Below are positions 28,520 to 37,713 of a DNA stretch of 64,000 bases, piece after piece. Under the pieces are notes generated by a model. The model saw only the letters and a program-made list of their open reading frames with translations, was not told the origin of the DNA and made no database searches. Source of the stretch: Photobacterium iliopiscarium (GTDB lineage: Bacteria > Pseudomonadota > Gammaproteobacteria > Enterobacterales > Vibrionaceae); assembly GCF_003026395.1 (NCBI RefSeq), contig NZ_PYOO01000007.1:1-64000 (forward strand), written 5' to 3'. The first letter of the stretch is position 1, and every line of letters starts with the position of its first letter. Both the position numbers and the translations under genes were made by a program.

Positions 28520-28791
28520 CGTTTTACTGTCAAAAAGACCTCATCGTCGATACCTTAAAACCACTATTTCAGCTAAAATTTGGCTAAAATTAATTTTACA
28601 AGAAAATATAGCGCAAAATGCATATTCATAAGATTTCATTTTTCAACAGTAGTGTTACCGGTAAGTTAAAAATGATAACAAGAATGAGAGATAAATATTG
28701 CAAAATCATTAAAAAATAGAGCTGTTATTAATAATGATTCTCAATACTGCTATTTGTTCCTTTTTGACTCAAAAAAATATTAACTTAATTC

Positions 28792-28805
28792 ATGATTTAA
28801 ATCAA
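28792..28805. promoter_or_regulatory. FNR-type box without an assigned gene
   Basis: ATGAT-TTAA-ATCAA matches TTGATnnnnATCAA at 9 of 10 positions. It lies downstream of torR, between convergent genes. Confidence 0.4.
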
Positions 28806-28829
28806 AAAACGCCCCAAATGAAGCTCAAA

Positions 28830-28864
28830 AAAAATGCCCTATTCTTTTCAAATAGGGCATTTTT
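28830..28864. terminator. torR terminator
   Basis: AAAAATGCCCTATT / AATAGGGCATTTTT hairpin with A/T tracts on both sides, 64 bp past the torR stop. Confidence 0.9.
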
Positions 28865-28927
28865 ATGTCAATTTATGTCATAACTATTTTATTGAAACAA
28901 TCTTTATTAACCTAAATCAGACCAATA

Positions 28928-29641
28928 TTAGTCACCAGCAAACATATATCCTTCGCCATGAACGGTAACAAAAATCTGTGGATTCTTTGGATCAAGTTCC
29001 ATCTTAGAGCGCATTCTACGAATTAAAACATCAATCGTACGGTCATTCGGCGCTTCAACGCGGTGGCTTAACATATTCAAAATACGTTCACGGCTAAGGA
29101 CAACATTTGGGTGTGATGAGAAGGCAACTAACAGCTCATATTCAGCTTTAGTTAACTTCACAGGAAGACCATTGTGAGTCAGTGCGCGTTTATTAATATC
29201 AAACTGCCATTCACCAAAACGAATGATGTTATCTTCTTGCATTTCAACCATCGTCTCATCACGCGCTTTTTCGACTAACGTCATGCGCCATAACAAGTTT
29301 TTCACTCGAACTAATAGTTCTCGCAACTCAAAAGGTTTCGTTACATAGTCGTCAGCACCCATCTCTAAACCAACGATTCTGTCGATACTATCAGTGCGTC
29401 CAGTCACTAAAATAATACCCACTTCAGAACGGCTACGAAGCTCACGGGTTAACATTAAACCATCTTCACCAGGCAGGTTAATATCAAGCATTACAAGGTC
29501 GATTTTTTCCATTGCCATGACTTCACGCATCTGTGCGCCACTGTCTGCTTGGCTTACCTTGTATCCTTCATTCTCAAAATACCCAACCAATTTTGTGCGG
29601 GTAACAATTTCATCTTCTACAACAAGTACGTGATGGGTCAT
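28928..29641 (-). CDS. torR: TMAO respiration response regulator TorR
   Basis: 237 aa OmpR-type regulator. Receiver: acidic pocket VVEDE, phosphorylated Asp53 in VMLDINLPGEDG, Thr in LVTGRTDS and Lys in YVTKPFELREL; C-terminal winged helix with LIRRMRSKM...HGEGYMFAGD. It is closer to E. coli TorR than to ArcA (RIVGLEMGADDYVTKP...VRVKNLLWR, KAEYELLVAF). Divergent from torC and 183 bp from it, the standard torR-torCAD layout. Its sensor TorS and the binding protein TorT are not in this window. Confidence 0.93.
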   Translation of the reverse strand: MTHHVLVVEDEIVTRTKLVGYFENEGYKVSQADSGAQMREVMAMEKIDLVMLDINLPGEDGLMLTRELRSRSEVGIILVTGRTDSIDRIVGLEMGADDYVTKPFELRELLVRVKNLLWRMTLVEKARDETMVEMQEDNIIRFGEWQFDINKRALTHNGLPVKLTKAEYELLVAFSSHPNVVLSRERILNMLSHRVEAPNDRTIDVLIRRMRSKMELDPKNPQIFVTVHGEGYMFAGD

Positions 29642-29705
29642 GTCGTTCTCTTTTTAGTTTTTGGCTTTCTAGCTGAACGGTAGCACAAACTAAGACCATT
29701 CACAA

Positions 29706-29758
29706 TTTGTCATAACTCTGCCTTTGCTATTCATTCGAAGCGTTAACCTTATTCATAT
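29706..29758. promoter_or_regulatory. Candidate TorR-box array upstream of torC
   Basis: Three decamers resembling the E. coli tor box CTGTTCATAT: TTTGTCATAA (29706-29715), CTATTCATTC (29727-29736) and TTATTCATAT (29749-29758), matching at 6, 7 and 8 of 10. Their spacing of 21 and 22 bp places them on one DNA face. Confidence 0.5.
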
Positions 29759-29839
29759 CGTAACAATAAGATTACCCCATAAAATTTTAACCGTCACCGT
29801 ACCTACGGTGGGCATTCTTTTTAAATGGAATCTTTCAAA

Positions 29840-31006
29840 ATGAAGAAAATTTGGCAGATGTTGACGAAGCCAAGCAGCAAGTACTCAATTCTTGCTCTGG
29901 TGCTTGTTGGTATTGGTATCGCCGTGAGTGGCATTTTTGCTGTGCACAAAGGTTTTGAACATGCATCAACCAATGAATTCTGTGTTGGTTGTCATACCAT
30001 GCAGCAAAACTATGAAGAGTATACCCAATCTGTACACTTCAAAAATGCTTCAGGTGTTCGTGCTGACTGTGTTGACTGTCACCAACCGAAAGATTTAGTC
30101 GGTATGATAGAAACCAAGTTAATGGCATCAAAAGATGTGTATAACCAGTTTATTACCAAGAAAATCGATACGCCTGAAAAATTTGAAGAGCACCGTTTAG
30201 AATTAGCTCAGATGGTTTGGAAACGCATGGAAAAACAAAACTCAAGCACATGTAAGAGTTGCCATAACTATTCTGCTATGGACCATGCTAAGCAATCACC
30301 TGCCGCTGCTGCTGCAATGACAGAAGCCGCGTCAAAAGACATGAACTGTATTGAATGTCACAAGGGTATTGCACACGAATTACCTAACATGGCTGGCGGT
30401 TTCCAAAAAGATTTCCAAGGTCTACAAGCTGAAGCAACCTCTCAAGGTGCAACCGCTGAAAAGCTTTACTCTCTAGGTGAGAAAGACATTTTTGCCACTG
30501 ACGATGCTAAAGGTAAGTCAGAAGGTAAATTACTACCAGCTTCTGAAGTAACGGTACTTGAACGTAAAGGCGACATGCTAAAAGTTGAAGTAAACGGCTG
30601 GCTAGAGAAAGCAGGTAAAGGTCGCGTAATGACTGAGTACATGGGCAAGCGTGTCTTTAAGGCAACTATCCGTGGCGAAGTAAAAGCGAACGAAAAAATC
30701 ATTAAAGAAGAAACTGATCCTGCAACTAACATTGTGTGGCAGAACATCAGCGTTCAAGGTTGGATTACTAAATCAGACATGATTGATAGTATTAAACCAA
30801 TCTGGAACTATGCAGAAGATATGTACGCGTCTACATGTAATGCTTGTCACGCGGCGCCAGATCCTGGCCATTTTACTGCAAATGGCTGGATCGCAAGTCT
30901 GAAAGCCATGAGCTCTTACTACCGTCTGACTAAGACTGAAGAACGCACACTACTTAAATATCTTCAGAACCATGGCAGTGATACAGGTGGTGCTGGCGCG
31001 CATTAA
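29840..31006 (+). CDS. torC: Pentaheme c-type cytochrome TorC (NapC/NirT family)
   Basis: 388 aa from the ATG at 29840 (MKKIWQMLTKPSSKYS, matching E. coli TorC MRKLWN...); an ATG five codons earlier is less likely. One N-terminal TM anchor (about 15-36), then four CxxCH hemes at 48-52, 77-81, 138-142 and 170-174 (NapC/NirT domain), and a fifth, CNACH 333-337, in the C-terminal domain that talks to TorA. It passes menaquinol electrons to TorA in the periplasm and, in E. coli, apo-TorC also restrains TorS. torA follows after 93 bp. Confidence 0.95.
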   Translation: MKKIWQMLTKPSSKYSILALVLVGIGIAVSGIFAVHKGFEHASTNEFCVGCHTMQQNYEEYTQSVHFKNASGVRADCVDCHQPKDLVGMIETKLMASKDVYNQFITKKIDTPEKFEEHRLELAQMVWKRMEKQNSSTCKSCHNYSAMDHAKQSPAAAAAMTEAASKDMNCIECHKGIAHELPNMAGGFQKDFQGLQAEATSQGATAEKLYSLGEKDIFATDDAKGKSEGKLLPASEVTVLERKGDMLKVEVNGWLEKAGKGRVMTEYMGKRVFKATIRGEVKANEKIIKEETDPATNIVWQNISVQGWITKSDMIDSIKPIWNYAEDMYASTCNACHAAPDPGHFTANGWIASLKAMSSYYRLTKTEERTLLKYLQNHGSDTGGAGAH

Positions 31007-31099
31007 TCCTGCGCTCCAATAAACGATTAAATGATAGGCGGGAGATAATTGTTATCCCCGCCCCATCGATAAAAATTAAAGTTTAAGGATTCTCCAACT

Positions 31100-33628
31100 A
31101 TGGCGACTCAAAACAATCATAAAGGCATTACACGCCGCCGCTTCTTATCTGGTCTTGCGATTGCAAGTGCTGCATCAGTCGTCGGTACTAGCCTGCTTGC
31201 TCCTCGTAAAGCGATGGCAGCAACAGATGCTGTAACTGGTTTTAACGGTGAAGTGCTTTGTGGCTCTCACTGGGGCGCTTTCCGTGCCAAAGTTGTTAAC
31301 GGCGTATGGACTGAAACAACACCGTTTGAGAAAGACCCACACCCAACAGTAATGCTCGATGCTGTACGTGAAGTGGTATACAACCCTGCACGTGTTAAAT
31401 ACCCAATGATTCGTATCGACTGGCTAAAACAAGGCTACAAGTCTGATACAAGCCAACGTGGTAACAACCGTTTCGTACGTGTGCCTTGGTCACAAGCGTT
31501 AGATTTCTTCCAGCACGAATTAAACCGTGTTCAAGAAACTTACGGTCCAAGTGCGTTATACGCAGGTCATACTGGCTGGCAGTCTGTAGGTAAACTACAC
31601 AACGCCGGTACGATGATGAAACGTGGTATCAGCCTACACGGTACAACCCTTGGTAAAATGGGTGACTACTCAACAGGTGCTGCACAAGTTATTCTTCCTT
31701 ACGTTGCGGGTGCAATGGAAGTTTACGAGCAACAAACCTCTTGGGATATCGTGCTTAAAAACACAGATACCATCGTAATGTGGGGTACGGACCCGGTTAA
31801 AAACCTTCAAGTAGGTTGGTTGGTTCCTGATCACAGCGTATACGGCTCATACCAGCAACTTGCTGAAAAAGTGAAAAACAAAGAAATTAAAGTTATTCAC
31901 ATTGATCCTGTCCGTAACCAAACCATGAAGTTTGTTGGTGGTGAGCAGTTACCTGTCCACCCACAATCAGATATTCCGTTGATGCTGGCGATTGCGCACA
32001 CGCTATACACTGAAAATCTATACGACAAAGAATTCATCGCTAACTACACCACAGGCTTTAAGCAGTTCATGCCTTACGTGATGGGCGAAACTGACGGTAT
32101 CGTTAAGACTCCTGAATGGGCAGAGAAAATCTGTGGCATCAAGGCAAGTCAGATCCGTGAACTAGCACGCACAATGGCGGGTGGTCGTACTCAGCTTGTG
32201 GGCGGTTGGTGTCTACAGCGTATGCAACACGGCGAGCAATGGGCGTGGATGCTGGTTGTTCTAGCAGCAATGCTTGGTCAGATTGGTCAACCTGGTGGTG
32301 GTTTCGGTTTCGGCTGGCACTACAACGATGCTGGTACTATCACTTCTGCTGGCCCACTAATGTCAGGCTTTAGCGGTGTAACAGGCGTAGAGCCAATCTA
32401 CAACGGTTCATTTAAAGGTTACGCAAAAACGATCCCTGTGGCACGTTTTGTAGATTGTATCTCTAACCCAGGTACGAAAATTCAATGGAACGGTAGTGAA
32501 ATCACCTTCCCATACATGAAGATGGCGATCTTCAGTGGTAACAACCCATTTGCTCACCACCAAGATCGTAACCGTATGATCAAAGCGTGGACGAAACTAG
32601 AAACGGTTGTTTCTATCGAGCACCAATGGACAGCAACATGTCGTTTTGCAGATATCGTCTTACCTGCAACAACCACTTACGAGCGTGATGATATCGAGCA
32701 GTTTGGTAACCACTCCAACAAAGGTATCCTTGCATTACGTAAGATTGTTGAGCCAATGTTTGAATCTAAAGATGATTTCGATATTTTCCGTGAGCTATGT
32801 TCGCGCTTCAACCGTGAAGAAGCATTTACTGGCGGCAAAACGAAGATGGAAATCATCGAAGAGATCTACAACGGCGCACGTTTACAAGGCCGTGGTATTG
32901 GCGTTCGTATGCCAAACTTCGCTAAGTTCTGGGAAGGTGATGGTTACATTGAATTCCCAGCGGGCAAAGAATGGGTACGTCACGAGTCATTCCGTAACGA
33001 ACCGGATCTTGAGCCACTAGGTACAGCGTCAGGTCTGATTGAGATCTACTGTAAGACAATCGCAGATATGGGCTATAACGACTGTCAAGGTCACCCAATG
33101 TGGTTTGAAAAAGAAGAACGTAGTCACGGCGGCCCTCGCTCTGATGTCTACCCGCTTCACTTACAAAGCTGTCACCCCAATAACCGTTTGCACTCACAGT
33201 TATGTTCATCAACTGACTTCCGTGCAACTTACGCTGTTGCAGATCGTGAGCCGATTTACATCAACACTCAAGATGCTGCTGCTCGTAATATTAAATCGGG
33301 TGATTTGGTACGTGTCTTTAACGGTCGTGGTCAAGTATTAGCGGGTGCGGTTGTTACAGAAGACTACTCACCAGGTGTTTGTCGTATTCATGAAGGTGCT
33401 TGGTATAGCCCATTAGAAGGCGGCAAAGCAGGTACAATCTGTACTTACGGCGATCCAAACGTATTAACGTTAGATATCGGTACTTCTCAACTAGCACAAG
33501 CAACATCAGCGCACACCGCTGTGGTTGATATTGAGAAATACACAGGCCCAGTACCTGAAGTAACTGGTTTTAACGGCCCTACGTATGAAACTGGCATTGA
33601 TCCACTATTCCCTGCAATGGATAAATAA
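31100..33628 (+). CDS. torA: Trimethylamine-N-oxide reductase catalytic subunit
   Basis: 842 aa versus 848 in E. coli. The Tat signal has twin arginines in GITRRRFLSGLAIAS and cleavage near KAMA-ATD. It is a DMSO-reductase-family molybdopterin enzyme: HTGWQSVGKLHNAG and KMGDYSTGAAQ contain the active-site region with the Mo-ligating Ser, and the C-terminal cofactor domain follows. It reduces TMAO to trimethylamine in the periplasm, typical of marine and fish-associated bacteria. Codon use suggests strong expression. A hairpin follows the stop before torD. Confidence 0.96.
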   Translation: MATQNNHKGITRRRFLSGLAIASAASVVGTSLLAPRKAMAATDAVTGFNGEVLCGSHWGAFRAKVVNGVWTETTPFEKDPHPTVMLDAVREVVYNPARVKYPMIRIDWLKQGYKSDTSQRGNNRFVRVPWSQALDFFQHELNRVQETYGPSALYAGHTGWQSVGKLHNAGTMMKRGISLHGTTLGKMGDYSTGAAQVILPYVAGAMEVYEQQTSWDIVLKNTDTIVMWGTDPVKNLQVGWLVPDHSVYGSYQQLAEKVKNKEIKVIHIDPVRNQTMKFVGGEQLPVHPQSDIPLMLAIAHTLYTENLYDKEFIANYTTGFKQFMPYVMGETDGIVKTPEWAEKICGIKASQIRELARTMAGGRTQLVGGWCLQRMQHGEQWAWMLVVLAAMLGQIGQPGGGFGFGWHYNDAGTITSAGPLMSGFSGVTGVEPIYNGSFKGYAKTIPVARFVDCISNPGTKIQWNGSEITFPYMKMAIFSGNNPFAHHQDRNRMIKAWTKLETVVSIEHQWTATCRFADIVLPATTTYERDDIEQFGNHSNKGILALRKIVEPMFESKDDFDIFRELCSRFNREEAFTGGKTKMEIIEEIYNGARLQGRGIGVRMPNFAKFWEGDGYIEFPAGKEWVRHESFRNEPDLEPLGTASGLIEIYCKTIADMGYNDCQGHPMWFEKEERSHGGPRSDVYPLHLQSCHPNNRLHSQLCSSTDFRATYAVADREPIYINTQDAAARNIKSGDLVRVFNGRGQVLAGAVVTEDYSPGVCRIHEGAWYSPLEGGKAGTICTYGDPNVLTLDIGTSQLAQATSAHTAVVDIEKYTGPVPEVTGFNGPTYETGIDPLFPAMDK

Positions 33629-33662
33629 TTAATCCATTGTTAGCCGAATAAATCAATCCATA

Positions 33663-33697
33663 AAGGCGATGAATCTTATTTTCATCGCCTTTATTTC
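33663..33697 (+). terminator. Hairpin between torA and torD
   Basis: AAAGGCGATGAA / TTCATCGCCTTT stem with a seven-base loop then ATTTCATTTTTT. It would reduce read-through into torD or make it partly independent. Confidence 0.85.
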
Positions 33698-33780
33698 ATT
33701 TTTTAGAACCTATTCTAATAACCGTTAGGTATACTCTACTTAACTGCTTTATTTGAATATGTTTTATGTCTGGAGTGACC

Positions 33781-34428
33781 ATGCAAGAATTTATCGCATT
33801 CAATGAACAACGAGCTGAAATCTATTGGTGGATGTCTTCACTTTTCGCCCGTGAATTAAGTGATGCAGATCTACATGAATACCATGGCGGTGAGATGTAT
33901 ACATTCCTGTCAGGTCTTGGTATGACTGAGGAATTAAAAGCACCCGTTGATAACTTTCGAGCAGCCATTACAAAGTCTAATGCTCGCAGTGACGAGCAAC
34001 TAGAACTTGCAGCTGATTTTTGTGGTTTATTTTTAAGCACACCAAAATCAGGAGCGTTGCCTTACGCTTCAATGTATGTCGGTAAAACAGGATTACTAAA
34101 CGATAAGCCCGCACAAGAAATGCATGAGCTTATGGCATCATTTGATATTGCACAGCGCAAAGAGTTCAATGAACCAGCCGATCACCTTGCGATTGAACTA
34201 GATTTTATGGGTAATTTAATCATTTTAGGTAATCAGCAACAAACCGAAGAACAACGTGAAGCACTTATGCAATCACAATTGTCATTCATCAACACCATGC
34301 TGTTAAATTGGTTGCCGTTATTCACCAAAGAATGTCAATTACGTGACCAATTTGGCTTCTATGCTGCGGCTGCTAACCTATTACTTGCGTTCTGTGAACT
34401 GGATAAGAAATTTCTTATTGGCGAGTAA
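33781..34428 (+). CDS. torD: TorA-specific chaperone TorD
   Basis: 215 aa from the ATG at 33781, which has GGAG five bases upstream; an ATG 15 bases earlier overlaps that site and is unlikely. The all-helical TorD/NarJ fold is indicated by AEIYWWMSSLFARELSD, LELAADFCGLFL and the family motif EFNEPADHLAIELDFMG. It binds the TorA signal and apoenzyme and aids molybdenum cofactor insertion. It is separated from torA by a hairpin, and may have its own weak promoter at 33700-33760. Confidence 0.93.
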   Translation: MQEFIAFNEQRAEIYWWMSSLFARELSDADLHEYHGGEMYTFLSGLGMTEELKAPVDNFRAAITKSNARSDEQLELAADFCGLFLSTPKSGALPYASMYVGKTGLLNDKPAQEMHELMASFDIAQRKEFNEPADHLAIELDFMGNLIILGNQQQTEEQREALMQSQLSFINTMLLNWLPLFTKECQLRDQFGFYAAAANLLLAFCELDKKFLIGE

Positions 34429-34455
34429 GTATTTTTAGCGATTACAGCTGTTTTT

Positions 34456-34489
34456 AAACGCTCTTATTTAATCCAATAAGAGCGTTTTT
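34456..34489 (+). terminator. torD terminator
   Basis: AAACGCTCTTA / TAAGAGCGTTT hairpin followed by TT; ends the tor operon. Confidence 0.87.
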
Positions 34490-34856
34490 CATACTGCTTT
34501 ACTAAAAAATTCTAATTTTAGAACTAAACAAATAACCCTTTCAAAATATTTATATTTTAATCTGCTTTTATATTGCATAACCACGCATCAGGTTGATATA
34601 CCAACCCAATAATCGCGATAAATAAAACCATTAATTATCATAAGCTTAACATGCCAAAAAATATCATAACATATTGAAATAATAGCAATTATCATTACCG
34701 ATCGTTATTTTATGCATAGCCTCATTTTTGATTTTTTATTTTGTCACACAAATTTTCAAAATCTGATTCAGATCAATTAATTGTATTGATTTAAGTCATA
34801 GAATTAGCGAGTAATACTTTTAAAGTATATTTAATCATAGCTAACAAGGTTGATAG
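34490..34856. other. Upstream region of the hydrogenase operon
   Basis: About 370 bp, AT-rich and without ORFs. It holds the FNR-type site at 34763-34776 and a weaker second site, TTGATTTAAGTCAT (34786-34799). Confidence 0.5.
34763..34776 (+). promoter_or_regulatory. FNR box for the hydrogenase operon
   Basis: CTGAT-TCAG-ATCAA matches the FNR consensus at 9 of 10 positions, 81 bp before the first start codon. A transcript starting 41 bp downstream would leave a leader of about 45 nt, the usual class II geometry. Confidence 0.65.
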
Positions 34857-35993
34857 ATGGATTCGCATGCAGCCCTTTTTGAACTCGGCCAGAAACGTCT
34901 TGCTGAGCTTCGAAAAATGAAACCTCTTCGTGAGGGTTCTTTTCAGAAAAAACTTGAACAAAATGGCATTACCCGTCGTGACTTCATGATTTGGAGTGCA
35001 ACCATCACTTCATTACTGGCACTACCCTTACCTTTTAGTACCATGGTTGCTGAAGCTGCTGAGCTTTCTGATCGTGTCCCACTTATATGGTTGAGCCTTG
35101 CCGAATGTACTGGTTGTTCTGAATCATTAGTCCGTAGTACTACACCAGATATTAGTACATTATTGTTTGAACATGTGTCGCTTGAATACCAAGAAGTACT
35201 CATGGCCGCCGCTGGCGATCAAGCAGAAGAAAACCTTGATAACGCAATGAAAGCTTATAAAGGCCAATACCTACTTGCCGCTGAAGGTGCAGTACCAACA
35301 GCGAATAACGGTACTTTCCTTACTATAGGTAGCAAAGCTGAAACAGGTGTCTCACTGATTAAACGCGTTGCCGCAGATGCAGCCGCAGTAATTTGTGTCG
35401 GTACATGTTCATCTTTCGGTGGTGTACAAGCCGCGCGCCCTAACCCAACTGGCGCGAAAAGTGTCGGTACAATCATTGATCGCCCGGTGGTTAACGTTGC
35501 AGGTTGTCCACCTAACCCAGCCAACATTACCGGTACATTAATGTACTTCATCATGTTTGGTCGCTTACCTGCATTAGATATTTTCAACCGTCCTAAATGG
35601 GCTTATGGCGCACGTGTTCATGATAACTGTGAACGTCGTGGTCACTTTGATGCGGGTGAGTTCGTAACACAGTTTGGCGATGATAATGCTAAGCAAGGTT
35701 ACTGCTTATTCAAAATGGGTTGTAAAGGTCCTTACACCTACAACAACTGTCCAACAGAGCGTTTTAATGCTCACACTAGCTGGCCAGTACTTGCAGGTCA
35801 TGGTTGTATCGGCTGTTCAGAACCTGATTTCTGGGATGACATGGCAGATTTCGAAAAACCATTAAGTCGTCAACCTGTTCATGGTTTAGATGCCACCGCC
35901 GATACTATTGGTGCGGTTATTTTAGGTGTCACTGCCGTTGGTATTGGTGCACACGCAGTCAGCAGTATTTTTGCTAAAAAAATCGAGGAATAA
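34857..35993 (+). CDS. hyaA: [NiFe] hydrogenase small subunit (group 1, membrane-bound)
   Basis: 378 aa. An unusually long N-region of about 38 residues precedes the Tat motif ITRRDFMIW (Arg40-Arg41). Proximal cluster ligands are in AECTGCSES (Cys84, Cys87), VGTCSSFGG and AGCPPNP; medial and distal cluster ligands lie in HDNCERRGHFDAG, GYCLFKMGCKGP, NNCPTERFN and GHGCIGCSEPDFW. The ECTGC form lacks the two extra cysteines of oxygen-tolerant enzymes (CTCC). A C-terminal TM helix (IGAVILGVTAVGIGAHAV) anchors it. It takes up periplasmic H2 with HyaB and passes electrons to HyaC. First gene of the operon. Confidence 0.94.
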   Translation: MDSHAALFELGQKRLAELRKMKPLREGSFQKKLEQNGITRRDFMIWSATITSLLALPLPFSTMVAEAAELSDRVPLIWLSLAECTGCSESLVRSTTPDISTLLFEHVSLEYQEVLMAAAGDQAEENLDNAMKAYKGQYLLAAEGAVPTANNGTFLTIGSKAETGVSLIKRVAADAAAVICVGTCSSFGGVQAARPNPTGAKSVGTIIDRPVVNVAGCPPNPANITGTLMYFIMFGRLPALDIFNRPKWAYGARVHDNCERRGHFDAGEFVTQFGDDNAKQGYCLFKMGCKGPYTYNNCPTERFNAHTSWPVLAGHGCIGCSEPDFWDDMADFEKPLSRQPVHGLDATADTIGAVILGVTAVGIGAHAVSSIFAKKIEE

Positions 35994-35996
35994 TTC

Positions 35997-37700
35997 ATGA
36001 GCAAGCGCGTCGTTATCGATCCCATTACTCGTATCGAAGGCCACTTACGCATCGAAGTTGAACTTGATGCGAATAACGTGATCAACAAGGCATGGGCATC
36101 ATCTACCCTGTTCCGTGGTCTTGAAATTATAATGAAAGGCCGTACACCGTATGATGTTGGCCTATTAATGCAACGTATTTGTGGTGTATGTACATCATCA
36201 CATTACTTATGTGGTACGTTGGCTGTTGAAGATGCAATCAATGCCCAAGTGCCTCTCAATGCGAAATACATTCGTAGCTTGATCTTAACGACTCTACAAT
36301 TGCATGACCATATTGTGCATTTCTACATTCTGCATGGTCTAGATTGGATAGATGTTGTTTCAGCATTGAGTGCCGATCCTGCTAAAGCTGCCGCTGAAGC
36401 AATGAAGTATTCAGCAACGCCAATTGCTGCTGGTGAAGGTGATTTACGTGCTGCACAAGAAAAAGTACAGGGCTTAGTCAACACTGGTAAGTTAGGTCCA
36501 TTTGCTAATGCTTATTGGGGTAATAAAACCTACAAGTTCACACCAGAGCAGAACTTGATCGGTTTAAGCCACTACCTTAAAGCACTTGAAGTTCAGCGTA
36601 TTGCCGCAGAATGTATGGCAGTTTGGGGCGGTAAAAACCCACATCCACAATCGATTGTTGTTGGTGGCGTAACGTGTGTACGTGACATGTTAGACCCTGC
36701 TCGCTTACAAGAATTTAAGCAAAAATACCAACATGTTGCTAACTTTGTTGAGCGTGCATATCAAGCTGATATCTTAATGGCCGCAGCGGCTTATGGTACA
36801 GCGCCAAGTGTTCTTGGTGGTTGTAACGTTGATACCTTCATGTGTAGTGAATCTATTTTACTTAACCCAGATGAGCACTTGTTCGTAAGTGGCATTATCC
36901 GTAATAAAGATTTATCTAAAGCAGAAAAAATTGATATTAATCTAATTGCAGAAGATGTAACTCACTCATGGTATGACGCGAATAAGCCTCAACATCCATA
37001 CGATGGTACGACTATTCCAGAACATACTCCGTTTATTGAGCGCGATACCATTGTTGGTAAGCGTCCAACTATCAATGAAGCGGGTAAATATTCTTGGGTT
37101 AAATCACCACGTTATAATGGCGATCCTGTAGAAGTAGGTCCACTGGCAACAATGGTCGTTAACTACGCGAAAGGCAACCCTCGCGTAACACCGATTGTTA
37201 ATGAATTCCTAAAACAAACAGGACTCCCTGCGGGCGCTTTATTTACCACGCTCGGTCGTACTGCGGGTCGTATGTTACATACCTTAACGATTTCTCGTTA
37301 TGGCTTAGAAACATTTGAATCTATGGTGCATAACCTAAATTCAGACCACACCACTTACATTGAACCAACCATTGATCCTGAGAAAGAATACAAAGGTGTA
37401 GGTATCATTGAAGCACCTCGTGGTTTATTAAGTCACTGGTTACGCATTAAAGACGCGAAAGTTGAAAACTATCAAGCAGTGGTTCCAACAACATGGAACG
37501 CAGGCCCTATTGATGGTAACGGTAAGGTTGGTCCTTACGAAGCATCGTTAGTGGGTTTGCACCTTGAAGATCCTAAAAAACCATTAGAAGTGTTACGTGT
37601 TATTCACTCATTTGACCCTTGTATGGCGTGTTCAGTACACGTAATGGATTATAAAGGTCAATCTCTTAGTGAATTCCGTATTCCAGCTCAGGCAATGTAA
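35997..37700 (+). CDS. hyaB: [NiFe] hydrogenase large subunit
   Basis: 567 aa. The N-terminal nickel motif RICGVCTSSH has Cys62 and Cys65; the C-terminal motif DPCMACSVH has Cys542 and Cys545. The 19 residues after His548 (VMDYKG...PAQAM) are the extension cut off by the maturation protease after Ni insertion. The region FRGLEIIMKGRTPYDVGLL is typical of group 1 uptake enzymes. It starts 3 bp after hyaA, so translation is coupled. Confidence 0.96.
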   Translation: MSKRVVIDPITRIEGHLRIEVELDANNVINKAWASSTLFRGLEIIMKGRTPYDVGLLMQRICGVCTSSHYLCGTLAVEDAINAQVPLNAKYIRSLILTTLQLHDHIVHFYILHGLDWIDVVSALSADPAKAAAEAMKYSATPIAAGEGDLRAAQEKVQGLVNTGKLGPFANAYWGNKTYKFTPEQNLIGLSHYLKALEVQRIAAECMAVWGGKNPHPQSIVVGGVTCVRDMLDPARLQEFKQKYQHVANFVERAYQADILMAAAAYGTAPSVLGGCNVDTFMCSESILLNPDEHLFVSGIIRNKDLSKAEKIDINLIAEDVTHSWYDANKPQHPYDGTTIPEHTPFIERDTIVGKRPTINEAGKYSWVKSPRYNGDPVEVGPLATMVVNYAKGNPRVTPIVNEFLKQTGLPAGALFTTLGRTAGRMLHTLTISRYGLETFESMVHNLNSDHTTYIEPTIDPEKEYKGVGIIEAPRGLLSHWLRIKDAKVENYQAVVPTTWNAGPIDGNGKVGPYEASLVGLHLEDPKKPLEVLRVIHSFDPCMACSVHVMDYKGQSLSEFRIPAQAM

Positions 37701-37713
37701 CTAAGGATTTATC

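Larger units (their letters stand above)
28330..28927. other. 598-bp intergenic region between panP and torR
   Basis: No credible gene. Contents: a 13-bp perfect inverted repeat (28444-28456 / 28507-28519), an FNR-type box at 28792-28805 and the torR terminator at 28830-28864. The amount of structure between two convergent genes makes an unannotated small RNA possible. Confidence 0.5.

Noticed and set aside
28928-29641. Annotating the response regulator as ArcA
   Set aside because: Residues such as MGADDYVTKPFELREL and the divergent torCAD neighbour fit TorR.
32607-33341. Several 100-137 codon ORFs inside torA in other frames
   Set aside because: They are shadow frames of torA with low-complexity, basic translations; torA itself is intact.
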